In this document: positions 12,060-23,575 of the stretch, in pieces
Layout: every line of letters begins with the position of its first letter
Numbering within the stretch: position 1 is the first letter of the stretch
Source of the DNA: Amorphophallus konjac
Lineage: Eukaryota; Streptophyta; Magnoliopsida; Alismatales; Araceae
Direction of reading: 5' to 3'
Assembly (NCBI GenBank): GCA_022559845.1
Contig: CM040125.1
Coordinates: 198,688,102 to 198,752,101, forward strand
DNA length: 64,000 bases
The notes under the pieces: model-generated
Databases searched by the model: none
Seen by the model: only the letters and a program-made list of their open reading frames with translations
Told to the model about the DNA's origin: nothing
Made by a program: the position numbers and the translations under genes

Positions 12060-14011
12060 TTTGGAGTGGCTCCCGGGGAGAGTCTCTCCGTCCTTACCAT
12101 CACAAAGTCACCCACATGAAATTCTTGGTGACGCCGATGAGAGTCGGCCAGCTTTTTATAAGCCTCATTCTTTTTGCTTATGTGCTTGCAAATGTTTTCA
12201 TGCAATTTTGTGAATGTTGACATTCTAGGGGTGATGGGTGGACCTGGGCAACCAAAAGTAGACCAATCATGCTTTGATGCCAAGAAGACTTTGATGAAAT
12301 TTGGAGGGCCGGGGCAACCATATGTGGACTTATCATGCAATGTTATCATGTAGACTTTGGTGGACCTAGGTGGGCCGGGGCACCCGTAGGTGAACCTATC
12401 ATGCAAAGTGGTGATGAATGTAGGGGGACCCGAACATCCGTAGATACTTTTGACATGCTTAAGACCCATGATAAATGAAGGTGGACCAATACATCCGAAT
12501 ATGGGCCACTCATGCTTCCTACATGACATGTGGGTGGTATGAATGAAAGGACCCAACATAGTGATCATGCCAAGTGGTGTGGTAGGCCTAGACACATGCA
12601 TGTGTTTCCCAAAGGTGACCTCCATGTGTATAGGTGTGGGATAACCTTTGAACTCCCATTGGAATGGATCGAATGGATTTAAGAAGGTGGTCATCATGGG
12701 GTGGGGCACAACCTTATTACCTAGGGATATGTGGCTCAAGGTTATGGCTCCCAAGGTATAACCCGGGTCATGGATGAGGTGGTTTTGGCCCAATATGGTG
12801 GGTGGGGGTAGGAAAGGGTGGGTGGTGGGTAAGATGGTTGGGTCACCCGGGTTCTTTGACTCCCATTGTAATGGATCATAGGGATCATAAAATGGGTTAC
12901 TAAGGGGAAGGAGATCCATGTCCTCAAGGTCCTCAAAAGGTGCTAAGTCATCCCTATCAATGATAATTGGGTCAATGCTCTTGGTGAGTGGGTTGGCCAT
13001 GAGGGGATGGCTTGGCTCTCTACCCGATATAAAAAGCTCCAATTGGAGGAGAAGGTCGGGCTCATCGGGTGTGGGGAGGAATAGAAGGAGGTCACTAGTG
13101 TAGTAACCAATGGTGCAAACTGAGGTGATAGACCCGATGCATAGGTGTAGGAGATCAAGGCTCCTAGGTTGTTCGGCTATAGGGGTCAACATACTAGTGA
13201 ACTCAATTTGCCTTGCTAGGCCCTTACGAAGATCCCCTAAAGTTTTCACTTGGTAGGATGCTTGGATTGTGGTGTGATAGGAGAAGAAGGGCACTAGAGG
13301 AAAATTTTGTTTTATGGGAGGGCAAACATGGGCCGAGATCTCTCTAATTAGGCTCTCCCTTAGCCACCTAACAAGGAACTCTTCTAAGATGATTTCGGCC
13401 TTATCTAGAGGGGGTGGTGTAGGGTGAAGATCCTCGTGCGAGGCTTCCTCTTCAATTGGGACATGGGTGCTCTCCATGGAGGGGATAGGTTCCCGAGAGG
13501 TATTTGTCTTCATGTGGCAAAGCGGGTGGACTACTTCTTCCAAAGCTAATGGAGTGGGAAGGTTCTTTGATGGTGGGGTGATGATGGCCGGAGTATGGTG
13601 CACCCGGGGTGGTGAACAAGGGCGGGATTCCCGCGGGTGGGAGAATACAAGGTTGTTGAATTTAAAGGTTCCCGAAAGGTGGGGTGGATGCACTAGGTAA
13701 GTCCGACGTGTTGGGTCGATGTAGGCATTCCTTTCATCTAACCATTTCTTACCTAAGATTATACATGGACCCGCCAATGTTCCCTTTTGACACCAAGCCC
13801 CATCCAAATACTTAGTCTTCCCGAACCATTTATGGAATTCAATGAAGACTTGGTCTCCATTGTGCACAATTTGTCCGGTCCTACAAAGAGAGGTAATGAT
13901 ATCGGGGGGCACCCAATTTTCAGATTCTAGGTCAATGAAATCAATTTCTATGGGCTCCCCATTAGGTAACCATGCATGGGATATGATTGGGAGAGGGGCC
14001 ATGTGACCCAA
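12056..14011 (-). CDS. Unfamiliar 651-residue ORF of non-autonomous element C
   Basis: The longest intact frame of element C, coding for 651 residues. Residues about 30-125 resemble the second half of a retropepsin: GPCIILGKKWLDERNAYID is like the LGMDWL...A.ID end of gypsy proteases. No DTG-type catalytic motif is seen, so activity is doubtful. The middle is proline-rich and unrecognised. Residues about 500-600 hold five repeats with the signature H(D/E)xxTYGCPGPPxF, spaced about 20-25 residues. The C-terminus (KKLADSHRRHQEFHVGDFVMVR) is the start of an integrase C-terminal domain, finished in another frame at 11574-12059. The frame starts 105 bp inside the 5' LTR boundary. Function unknown; a structural or RNA-packaging role for the helper element is conceivable but not shown. 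Confidence 0.6.
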   Translation of the reverse strand: MGHMAPLPIISHAWLPNGEPIEIDFIDLESENWVPPDIITSLCRTGQIVHNGDQVFIEFHKWFGKTKYLDGAWCQKGTLAGPCIILGKKWLDERNAYIDPTRRTYLVHPPHLSGTFKFNNLVFSHPRESRPCSPPRVHHTPAIITPPSKNLPTPLALEEVVHPLCHMKTNTSREPIPSMESTHVPIEEEASHEDLHPTPPPLDKAEIILEEFLVRWLRESLIREISAHVCPPIKQNFPLVPFFSYHTTIQASYQVKTLGDLRKGLARQIEFTSMLTPIAEQPRSLDLLHLCIGSITSVCTIGYYTSDLLLFLPTPDEPDLLLQLELFISGREPSHPLMANPLTKSIDPIIIDRDDLAPFEDLEDMDLLPLSNPFYDPYDPLQWESKNPGDPTILPTTHPFLPPPTILGQNHLIHDPGYTLGAITLSHISLGNKVVPHPMMTTFLNPFDPFQWEFKGYPTPIHMEVTFGKHMHVSRPTTPLGMITMLGPFIHTTHMSCRKHEWPIFGCIGPPSFIMGLKHVKSIYGCSGPPTFITTLHDRFTYGCPGPPRSTKVYMITLHDKSTYGCPGPPNFIKVFLASKHDWSTFGCPGPPITPRMSTFTKLHENICKHISKKNEAYKKLADSHRRHQEFHVGDFVMVRTERLSPGATPN

Positions 14012-14100
14012 GACTCAACGTTAACAATGATGGGTTTGCACGGTTCGAATAAGAATGCAAGCATGCCCTAGGACTTGACTTGTAGAGACAAGTCAATGAC

Positions 14101-14114
14101 TTGCTCTGATACCA
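14101..14114 (-). promoter_or_regulatory. Primer binding site of C
   Basis: Minus strand reads TGGTATCAGAGCAA, complementary to initiator Met tRNA, 2 bp from the LTR at 14117. It fixes the direction of element C as minus. Confidence 0.9.
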
Positions 14115-14116
14115 CT

Positions 14117-16451
14117 TGATGTGAAACGACCTCGGACTTAATGCAAGCAAGCACAATCGCATTCAAATGGGCCGAATTGGGCCACCGCTCTATCGTCGCT
14201 CACCCAAGCCCGGGGTAACTTGGCAATGCCAAGGTGAGGTTGAGGGGTTGGGCCCTTGCTGGTAGAGGGCCAGCAAGGCCAAGGTTTGATTCCCAATGGG
14301 TGAGGATGCCCAAATCAAGGAGGCCGACTAAGTGCCAAAGGCACCGGTTGTAATTTTCCCACGGTGATCACTCAAGTTTATGGGGCTTGAGGATCAGGCT
14401 CTCACTCGCATAACCAGCGGAATTAAGAACTAATATTGAATGCAAGCACTAAGTGGAGTGAAGGTTTGAGCACTTACTCGACCGGTTTGAAGAAACCAGT
14501 CCCGGTCGGAGACGAGGGCGAGCGGGGACGCGAGTGGATCCCCACACGCCGCGGCGGTGTCGCTTGACCTGCCCAAACAAAGTACACCACTACACCTCTC
14601 GCAGGAGGGGGAACTTGGGGTGGGGGTTAATGATATTACATCAATACTACCTCCACGTAGGGAGGGGCCTTCAGCCGGCCAAGCGGGGTGGGGAAACAAA
14701 AGCAAAGAACGAGGAACAAGGGTGGACGCCGAATCTGCCTGCTGTCTGCGAACCAGGATAGAGGGTCGGTGTTGCTGTTGTAGATCTTGCTCAGAAATTT
14801 TGCTGATGGCGACACTGGCGGCGAAATCTTCTTAACAGGAAGGGGAATGCCTCATAATTTTTGTAATTTCTTCTGGAGTCGCTGAAGGTCGGGGAAGAAG
14901 CTTGAACAGGGCCTCTGTTTCTCAGACTAGCAGGGGCAGGTCACCAACAGTAGGATGCAGATGCTGTCATGGCCGCTCCCGAACTCCAAATTTGATGCCG
15001 TCAGCGCCGTTAGAACCATGGGTGAGTTCTCTTTGTATCAAAATAAACGGGACGCCAGAAGAGAACGGAGACCATCTGTGGAGCCAGAAGAGTGAGGAGG
15101 TGTAGATGCAGACTGGGGAAGGCAGAGCCGCGCGACCGTGGAAGAAAATTGGTAACTTCTGTTCCCGGATGCTGAATGGGCTTCCGCTTCTTGATTCTGA
15201 AAGTAGACAGGCCGATGAAGAACTTTGAAGAAGGACTTGAGGACTAATTCCTTCGGGGCTGGTCGTGCCAGAGCTTCTAAGCCGGATCAGGTCCTCAGCC
15301 GAGGCTGAACCGCGCAGCTGTGGGAGAATGGACCTCCTGGACGACTCGGAGATCGGAAGAAGACGAAACCACTTCGGTTGCGAAGGTGACTGGCAGACAC
15401 TGCCGACGATGGCTCTTGGGTCTTCAAACTCATCCGGAGGAGGTTGTGGTGGCCGCTGCAAGTTGCTGGTCTGCTGTAGATCTTCAGTTGAGAGCTGTAG
15501 GTTGATGATGATGGGGGGGAATGAGGTATATGGGAGGGGAAATGGGGGTGGATGAGTGTGGTGAAAGCCCGGGCTGTGAGGGGGTCTAGGAGGGGGTGTT
15601 CTAAGGTGGGGGAAGGGAAGAATGGGGTCTGGAAGGGGGTCTAACAGGTGGTGGGAGGAGGAGCTACGAATTTGGGAAGGTGGGTGAGAGGAGAAGGTGA
15701 GGGGGAGCACAAGTGAGTGGAGGGAAGGGTGGATTTCAAATTTGAAATGGCATTGGAAGTTGTGGGGTTGTGTGGGGAAGGGGTTGATTGTGTTGGAATG
15801 GGGAAAGTGGTGTTGGAATGGTGAGGGATCTCCTAGGGACTAGGGGGGGTGGAGTAATGGAGGCCATGGGGAAGTGGAGGGCTTTAATGATGGTAGGTGG
15901 GGGTTGAGGTGGTTGGGAAGGGAGGAGAGAGAAGAAAATTTGAAATTGGGTGATGAGGAGAGAGAAAATGGAGTGAAAAAGAGGGATTAAGAGAGGGAAG
16001 GGTGGGGAATCTCTCCCCTAGGGTTTCTCACCCAAAAAATATTGGAATCACTCCACTAAACTAAGCTTTGGACTCTCAAATGGCATTTTTTTCATTGATT
16101 GATTCATTACTTCAAAATGAGGAGAATGGGGTCCTATATATAGGCAACCCACATTTCTACAAAAGTCCATGACAATTGACTCAATGACAAATAACCGAGG
16201 GGGTAGGGGAGAGCCCTTGGGCCAAGCCCAATGAATTGGGCCCAATAGCTAACTAGACAACCTAATGACACTCAAACTTAGGGAAATGAACACAAGACCT
16301 AGGAACATGACTCAAATAAGAGGGACAATACATCAAATGATTCAAATAAAAATTACATAGGACTCAAAATTAAATGATTAGACCATGCCGGATGCAACCG
16401 GGGCGAGGAGACGAGCTGTGAACGTGGGCATGGGAGGTGATGTCCCCATCA
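14117..16451 (-). repeat. Right (5') LTR of C
   Basis: 2335 bp, the transcribing LTR of C in minus orientation, near-identical to 9314-11647. A 247-residue open frame (14967-15710, minus) crosses it but is broken in the other copy, so I do not call it a gene. Confidence 0.95.
16135..16144 (-). promoter_or_regulatory. TATA box of the C LTR
   Basis: TATATATAGG in a locally conserved setting (cctatatataggaccc on minus), about 310 bp from the upstream LTR edge. The position fits the U3/R promoter of the 5' LTR, and the same box is kept in the left LTR at 11331. Assignment is by motif only. Confidence 0.5.
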
Positions 16452-16658
16452 GTAACGGTAGGGGCCCTATGCGTTACTTCCAAGCAACGCGGTGGGTCAC
16501 CGCCGTTATATCCACCCGAGGCCACCAAATCAACTAACAGCGTCGAAAACGACAGCAGGTGAAGTGACGCTCCGGTCCAAGCACGTCGGAAGTGAACGAC
16601 GGTCGGCTAATAGACCGCCGGACTCACCGCCTCACCTGGTTAACTGAAAACAACGAGC

Positions 16659-16688
16659 GAGTAACGGATGGGATTCCCACCGTTACTC
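16659..16688. repeat. Near-perfect hairpin in the B LTR
   Basis: GAGTAACGG (16659-16667) pairs with CCGTTACTC (16680-16688). Between them TGGGA (1669-73 of the 16600 block) pairs with TCCCA, leaving almost no unpaired base. The right LTR has the same unit near 26905 with one changed base. Confidence 0.85.
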
Positions 16689-16753
16689 TCCAAATGACGC
16701 ACCCCCGATGGGCGGTTATTTGGAAGCGACGCGTCCACTATGGACCGTCAGGC

Positions 16754-16783
16754 AAGTGACGGTTCCTGGCAGGACCGTCACTT
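16754..16783. repeat. 30-bp hairpin in the B LTR
   Basis: AAGTGACGGT (16754-16763) pairs perfectly with ACCGTCACTT (16774-16783), and the inner CCTG/CAGG pair extends it. An unchanged copy is at 27001-27030 in the other LTR. Confidence 0.9.
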
Positions 16784-17555
16784 CACCTGGGTTACGGGCG
16801 GGTACGGTTTGTAAACCGAAGCCCTCCCGGAGGACAAAAATCGCCGGGTATCGTCGAAAAACCTGATATCCTGCCAATCCATACAGTTTATACAACAGTT
16901 TAACAACTAAATCTAGCACATGCAAGGCCTAAAACGCATTAGACTCAAAGATTTAAGCTAAAACCCCAAATATGGAAACATGGGCATCATGCATGCTACG
17001 GGGCGCTAATCAACAAACGAGCTAAGGGAAAACGATCCTAGCGAGATCGAGATTCCATCCCCCTACCTCTTGCAAGCCGAGACGGACGAAAAGGCCGCAT
17101 GCACCGAGGTAGGCTCACCGAGCCTTCAAGCTCTAACCTGCTCCCACGATCACCGAACCATGCTGAAGTGGACACCTACGCGCTCCTCTCGACGCGAGGA
17201 ATCCAACGGCGCCAACCTTGTCTCAATCCGACCTCGCCTCGTCCGCGTTCCCTAGAGAGGAGAGAGGGGCGATCGCACGGAGGAGAGAGAGAGAGAGGGT
17301 GGGAATGAGAGATCGACGGGGAGAAAGTGGGTGAGAGAGGGATTAAAAGAAAGAAAAAAAAAGAAATTAAAATATATATAATATAATCATTATATATATT
17401 AAAATCTCATTAATTCTAATAACCCTCAAATAACTCCAAATAAATCTGGAAAAATACCAGACAAATTCCTAAAAAATCCAGGAAAATAACCAGAAATTCC
17501 AGAACAAATAATAGAACAAAAACCATCAAGGATCCATTAAGGCACGGGCCTTACA

Positions 17556-17572
17556 GTCCCTCCCTCCTTACA
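17556..17572 (-). promoter_or_regulatory. Polypurine tract of B
   Basis: Minus strand reads GTAAGGAGGGAGGGAC immediately before the 3' LTR, the expected primer for plus-strand DNA synthesis. Its position confirms the minus orientation and the LTR edge at 17555. Confidence 0.9.
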
Positions 17573-17634
17573 GAAATTTTGCCCTCAAAATTTACAACAA
17601 CCGAAAAGGAGGAAACTGAGAAAGGACTTATACC

Positions 17635-20600
17635 TCACTGGAACAAAAAGGGAAAAAGCTGACGCATCTCATCTTCACGCTCCCAAGTAGATTCATTACC
17701 AGAGTGACGCTGCCAAGTAATTTTTACCAGAGGAATAACCTTATTTCTCAACCGTTGCTCGCGACGGTCTTCAATTCTAATAGGAAATTCTGGCGTAGAC
17801 AAATCGGCAGTCACCTCAGGCCACACTGAATCATCAAGAACATGAGAAGCATCCGGCACATATTTCCTCAATTGAGACACGTGGAACACATCATGAATAG
17901 CTTGCATAGCCGCAGGGAGTTGCAAACGATAAGCCACCTGACCAATAACCTCAACAATCGGAAAAGGGCCAATATACCGTGGGCTAAGCTTTCCACGCTT
18001 CCCAAACCTGGAAACACCTTTCATCGGAGATATTTTAACAAACACCATATCTCCAGGTTCAAATTGGAGTGGACATCTGTGCTGATCTGCGTAGCTTTTC
18101 TGTCGACTCTGAGCCGTCAACAATCTCTGCCTGATCAGACGAACCACCTCAGAACATTGCTGCACCATGTCAGGCCCTGTCAACAATCCGTCCCCAACAT
18201 CAAACCAGTTCAGAGGAGTTCGACAAGGATGACCATAAAGTGCTTCATAAGGAGCCATTCCAATACTGGAGTGAAAACTGTTATTATAAGCAAATTCAAC
18301 AAGTGGCAAATGCTGACTCCACGAACCCTGCCAAGTAAGGCAACACAATCTCAGCATGTCCTCCAAAGTCTGAATAGTCCTCTCTGACTGTCCATCTGAC
18401 TGAGGGTGATACGCTGAACTGAAAGCTAACTCAGTGCCGAAAGCTTTCTGGAAACTACGCCAAAAGCCGGAGGTAAAACGTGGGTCACGATCTGACACAA
18501 GTGAAACAGGAACTCCATGCAGTGGCACGATCTTCTGCACATACAGCTCGACCAATTTCTGCACATTCCAAGCAACCTTAATCGGCAACAATCTGGCAGT
18601 TTTAGTCAATCTGTCGACTAACAACCAGATGCCATCAAAACCCTGAGAAGTTCGAGGCAAACCCACCACAAAGTCTGTAGTAACATGGTCCCATTTCCAC
18701 ATCGGAATCTCTAACGGCTGAAGCAAACCACCTGGCTTTTGATGTTCGGCTTTAACTAACTGACAAGTCAAGCACTTAGAAACAAACATAGCCACGTCTT
18801 TCTTCATGCTTGGCCACCAGAACTGCTTTTTCAAATTCTGATACATCTTGGTGACACCTGGATGAATAGCAAACCGAGAACCATGTGCCTCACTCAGAAT
18901 CTCAAGTCTTAAATCATCATCAGCGGGAACATATAATCTGCCATGAAAACTGACAACTAGCTCGTCATCAAAATCCACATCATAACTTGATATAACACGA
19001 GCCAAATCAGAATCAGCCTGCTGGGCATCTTTAATCTGCTGATATAAAGCTGAACCCAAAACCAAGCTAGCACAAACTGCCATCTTCGGATCAGCAGGAA
19101 ACTCTGCACTAAATGCCTCGCTCGGAAGCCGTTCCCACAATTTCCATTCATGAAGCAACAAATGACTGACCTGTACTTTCCTGCTCAGAGCATCAGCCAC
19201 AACATTCATTTTATCAGGCTGATAGGAGAGTGTAAAGTCATAATCTTTCATGAATTCCATCCATTGCCGCTGCCTAAGATTCAAATCTTTCTGGGAGAAA
19301 ATATACCGTAAACTCTGATGATCGGTGAAAATCTGAAATTTCTCACCATACAGATAATGTCTCCAGATCTTTAAGGTAAAAACAACTGCAGCTAGCTCTA
19401 GATCATGCATGGGATAATTTCCTTCATGCTGCTTCAACTGCCGGGATGCATATGCAATAACCTTACCATGTTGCATTAGCACTGCACCCAAACCTACTCG
19501 AGAAGCATCTGTACAGATCATAAATCCACCCGAGCCGGAAGGCAAAGTCAACACAGGAGAAGAAGTCAATAGCCTTTTCAATTCAACAAAGCTAGCCTCA
19601 CACTGATCTGACCAGACAAAGGACACATCTTTATGAGTCAATCTAGTCATCAGGGCTGCAATCTTCGCAAAGTCTTGAATGAATCTGCGGTAATACCCAG
19701 CCAAACCTAGAAAACTTTGAATCTCTGTTACAGTTCTCGGTCTCTGCCAACTCAAAATAGCATCGATCTTTGCAGGGTCCACTACCACTCCATCACCAGA
19801 AATCACATGACCAAGAAAATGAATTTCTCGAAGCCAGAATTCACATTTACTAAACTTCGCATAAAGCTCGTGATCTCTTAGAGTCTACAGAACGATCCTC
19901 AAATGTTGCACATGATCTTCATCAGAAGCAAAGTAGATCAAAATATCATCAACAAAGATCACCACGAACTGATCAAGAAATGGACGAAAGATACGTTGCA
20001 TCAGGTCCATGAAAGCTGCTGGGGCATTAGTCAACCCAAACGGCATGACTAAAAATTCAAAATGACCATAACGAGTGCTGAACGCAGTCTTCTCCACATC
20101 GGATTCCAGGATCTGTAACTGAAAGTAGCCAGATCTGAGATCAATCCGTGAAAAGACAGTAGCAGACTGTAACTGGTCAAACAAATCATCAATCCTGGGA
20201 AGCGGATACTTATTCTTGATAGTCACCTGATTCAACTGCCTGTAATCAATACAAAGTCTCAGGCTTCCATCTTTCTTTTTCACAAACAGCACTGGGGCAC
20301 TCCACGGAGAAAAACTGGGATGAATATAACCTTTTTCCAGTAACTCTAGTAGCTGTACTCGTAGTACTTTCAATTCAGTTGGGCCCATTCGGTACGGCGG
20401 CTTTGCTAAGGGGCCGGTACCTGGAATCAGTTCAATCACCATCTCAATCTCTCGCTCTGGGGGCAAGCCTGGCAACTCGTCAGGAAACACATCAGGGAAT
20501 TCACAGACAACCGGAATATCACAAACATCCCGTCGTGATTTTTCAACAATAACCACTGAAGCAAGGAATCCCTGGCAACCTGCACTCAGTAACCTATAGG

Positions 20601-22248
20601 CTCGAATAGCAGAAATAATCATACGAGAAGATCGGGATCGAATACCTTGAAAATAAAAGGCTGATTTTCCCTGTGGCTGAAAATAGACTTTTTTCAATCT
20701 GCAGTCAACCACAGCTCCATAATGCTCCAACCAATCCATTCCCAGAATAACATCATAATCTGCCAGCTGCAACGCATACAATCTCGCCGGTAACTGGTGA
20801 TTATCGATTATCACAGGAGATTCTTCCAGGCACAAAGGTGTAACCATGAAATCTCCAGAAGGCAATTCAACAAACATCTCACAAGATACCTCGGAAGTCG
20901 GTTCCTCAATACAGGCCATGAAATCCTCAGAAATAAAAGAGTGAGAAGCACCAGAATCAAATAAGACACGAGCTGAATGACCATAAAGCATAATCATACC
21001 TTCCACAAGATGGGACGCAATAGCATCAGCTCTAGTCAAATGAGAAACCTTGCCTTTCAGCTTCTTAGAACCAGCTGAAGATTGCTGAGAAGACGCCGAC
21101 GCTTGAGAGTAAAATTGCTGAGCTTGAGGTGCAGTCGGAGGTCTGAATTGCGGCTGCTGAGGTTGAGAAAACTAAGGAACTTGCAATTGTTTCGGCCTCA
21201 GCGGGAAATCTAGAACCATATGACCCTGCTGATCACACCTAAAGCAAACAACAGGAAGAGAACACGGCTGGCCTTTGTGATGACCACCGCATCTCCTACA
21301 CGTCCATGGCTGACTGACAGCTGAGCTCTGCCGAGTCTGAGAAGAAGGTGCTGTCGGCTGCTGAACAGAATCTATACCGGACGGCTGTTGGAAAAACTTC
21401 TTCTTCTTCTTGAACCGCTTAAACTTGGGCTTGGAAGGAGAGGAAGCACTAGAAATCTCTGACTGGACCGAGGGAATACCTGGCACTGGCGGTCGGTAAG
21501 TCTGTTGCGACTGAGCTACCGGCTGCACTGATCCTGCCTGAGGATACCCACCAGGTCTCATCATCTCCAGCTCTAAAGCCACCGCTGTCTGGCACGCACT
21601 ATCAAGATCCGCAACACGACTGGCGATAAGAGGCATCTTCAATTCAGGTCTCAAACCTCGCAAAAATTGCTGAGTCTTCAAAGCTATACTAGCCAGCACA
21701 TGAGGCGCATACTGACCCAATTCCATAAACCTATTTCGGTACTGAAGCACAGTCATACTGCCCTGAGTCAGCTCCACAAATTGATACATCTTGTCCATCT
21801 GAAGACAGGCGGGAGTATAGGCACGCTCGAAAGCAGCAACAAACTCTGCCCAAGTGATCTGCCGAAGAGGTCTTGAACGGAAGGCAATCTGCCACTCGGC
21901 TTTCCACCACATGATGGATGTACCCTGGAGTTGAAAAGCAGCAAGCATAACTTTTTCATCTTCAGCACACTCCATCGATACGAACACACGCTCGATCGCA
22001 TCCAACCATTGCCTTGCCACTTCTGGATCAGCTTGGCCATCGAAAGCAGGCGGATTGAACATAAGAAATTCTTTCAATGCCTTGCCTCGACTGCCAGGCA
22101 CTTCAACTGGAGGAGCAATAATCGGCGCTGGAGGAGGAACAACTGGAACAGTTGGAATTGCAAGAGGAGGTGCAGAACCACTTTCTTCCCTGGGCGCATC
22201 TCGAGGAACACGAGGAGCTCGAGGGGGTCTTCCTCGACGGGGAGGCAT
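17635..22248 (-). pseudogene. gag-pol polyprotein of B, about 1537 codons, two premature stops
   Basis: A single frame from ATG 22248 (MPPRRGRPPR) to a stop at 17637-17635. In order: gag with capsid around residues 60-220; a CCHC knuckle CFRCDQQGHMVLDF, its last Cys replaced by Phe; protease [10 protein letters not shown] (about residue 430); RT with CIDYRQLN and FVDD (about 765); RNase H with TDAS and DHQSL; integrase HHCC zinc region and the DDE motifs DFVVGLP, SDRDPRF and HPQSDGQSE; then the GPF region. The tail [17 protein letters not shown] is a chromodomain-like end typical of Tekay/Del elements. The only breaks are TAG at 21171-21169 and TAG at 19884-19882. Both fit CAG to TAG, a C-to-T change in a CHG methylation context. 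Length and order match intact relatives. Confidence 0.92.
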
Positions 22249-22383
22249 AATTACACTGCCAAAACACAAATCAATCGCAATTAATCAATCATACGGAAAA
22301 CATCCTATGCCAGCAATAGACGACAACAGGACTAGCTCTGGACAAAGCACAAATTTCAATTCCTTATACAATTCCTCAAACAA

Positions 22384-22398
22384 CGCTCTAATACCAAC
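22384..22398 (-). promoter_or_regulatory. Primer binding site of B
   Basis: Minus strand reads GTTGGTATTAGAGCG directly beside the 5' LTR. It is the initiator-Met primer site with one change from the usual TGGTATCAGAG. Confidence 0.85.
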
Positions 22399-23575
22399 TG
22401 TAACGACCCAGAGTTCAGGATACCGATATACCGATAACATCGATACACCGATACCAAGAACTGGGGAAGCCACCCAAGAGGCTGATGAGGCCCCTGAAGG
22501 GTTAGAAGAAGAGTGCTGAGGGGTATGCATAACGAATTGGAATTTGGAACATGCAATTTACAATTAAGTAAAGAAATTAACACAAGTGCGGAAGCAATTC
22601 AAAATAACTAGAGTGATATGTATATACTAGTCCAGAGAAACAAGAGTACTAGTCCACAAGGTACAACTACGCGGGGCATACCCCGACAAAAGTACAACAA
22701 GCCACAAGGGCGCCTCGACTAAAGCTGGCAGCTAAGCACGGTCTCCGAAACGGCTCACAAAGCACCGGGAGACGACGGGCGCGGCTCACCTGAAAGGAGA
22801 AGGGTGAGTCACAGCCAGACTCAATAGGGGTCACGCGGATCCCTACCTCCCACTAAACGAACATACATGCATAAATAAGGCAAGTAGAGCATGCATTTAA
22901 ATAGCTAACATGCAATGGCATGAATAACTACTCAAGTAAAGCTGTAAACTCTAACTAAACAGGTATAATAGCCAAAGTATGCCACAGTTAACTAAATGCA
23001 AGCGATTAAAACTAAAGCTACCAAATAGAATAAGTCTTAACTAGTCCAAGTAACAAGGAATGACAACCACTGGAGCAGAAACCAGAAGCGTCCACTGACG
23101 ACTTACACTGCGTCTCAATCACTCGCAGTCGACGAAGCGACAAGCTAAGCACGTAAACAGTACCAAACCAAGTGATCAGTCGGAGTGGCACCCATCGGTG
23201 TCAGTCCACAGTCTCCGACCATGTGTGCACACACTGACTCTAGCCTGAGCCAGGCCCTCTAGCTAGTTTTCCCCCTTGGTAGGACGCTACCATTGGCTGG
23301 GAGCCCACGAACTAGCTTACAAACCGTGCATGGGAAACATACCCCTCCGCCATCCCCAAGCGGGTCGGCACTCAACAGACCTTAGGGAAACAACAGTGGC
23401 TCCATTGCGTGGAAAGAAAGTCTACTCTAATGGTAATAAAACACGCCACTAAACATTTAAAACTGTAGCAACCCTAATAAATTTAAAAGAATAAAATAAG
23501 TCAAAATAGAATAAAAGACTAAGTAAAGAAAAGATAAAAATCTGAAATGGAAAAGAATTAAACTCTAATGAAAAT

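Larger units (their letters stand above)
9314..16451 (-). mobile_element. Element C: non-autonomous LTR retrotransposon with a novel ORF, in the 3' LTR of B
   Basis: Termini TGATG...CATCA, near-identical 2.33-kb LTRs at 9314-11647 and 14117-16451, and target duplication ataac/gtaac (9309-9313, 16452-16456). The internal part is only 2469 bp. It has an initiator-Met primer site on the minus strand but no gag capsid, RT, RNase H or integrase core. It encodes one long unfamiliar protein joined to an integrase-like C-terminal tail. The LTRs differ at roughly 40 of 2334 positions by eye, so the insertion is recent and must have used another element's enzymes. Confidence 0.9.
8040..17555 (-). repeat. 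3' LTR of B, split by element C
   Basis: The LTR pieces are 8040-9313 and 16457-17555, joined across element C and its duplicated rtaac. The start (8040-9313) matches 22399-23463 plus 26491-26697, and the end (16457-17555) matches 26700-27798. The two LTRs differ by scattered substitutions, roughly 3% by eye. The part from 16450 to 16810 is rich in short inverted gtaacgg/ccgttac and gtgacgg/ccgtcac words. Confidence 0.9.

Noticed and set aside
14967..15710. 247-codon minus-strand frame inside the right LTR of C
   Set aside because: The matching region of the left LTR (about 10170-10907) is broken by stops and frame changes although the LTRs are about 98% identical, and the peptide is low-complexity Pro/Ser.
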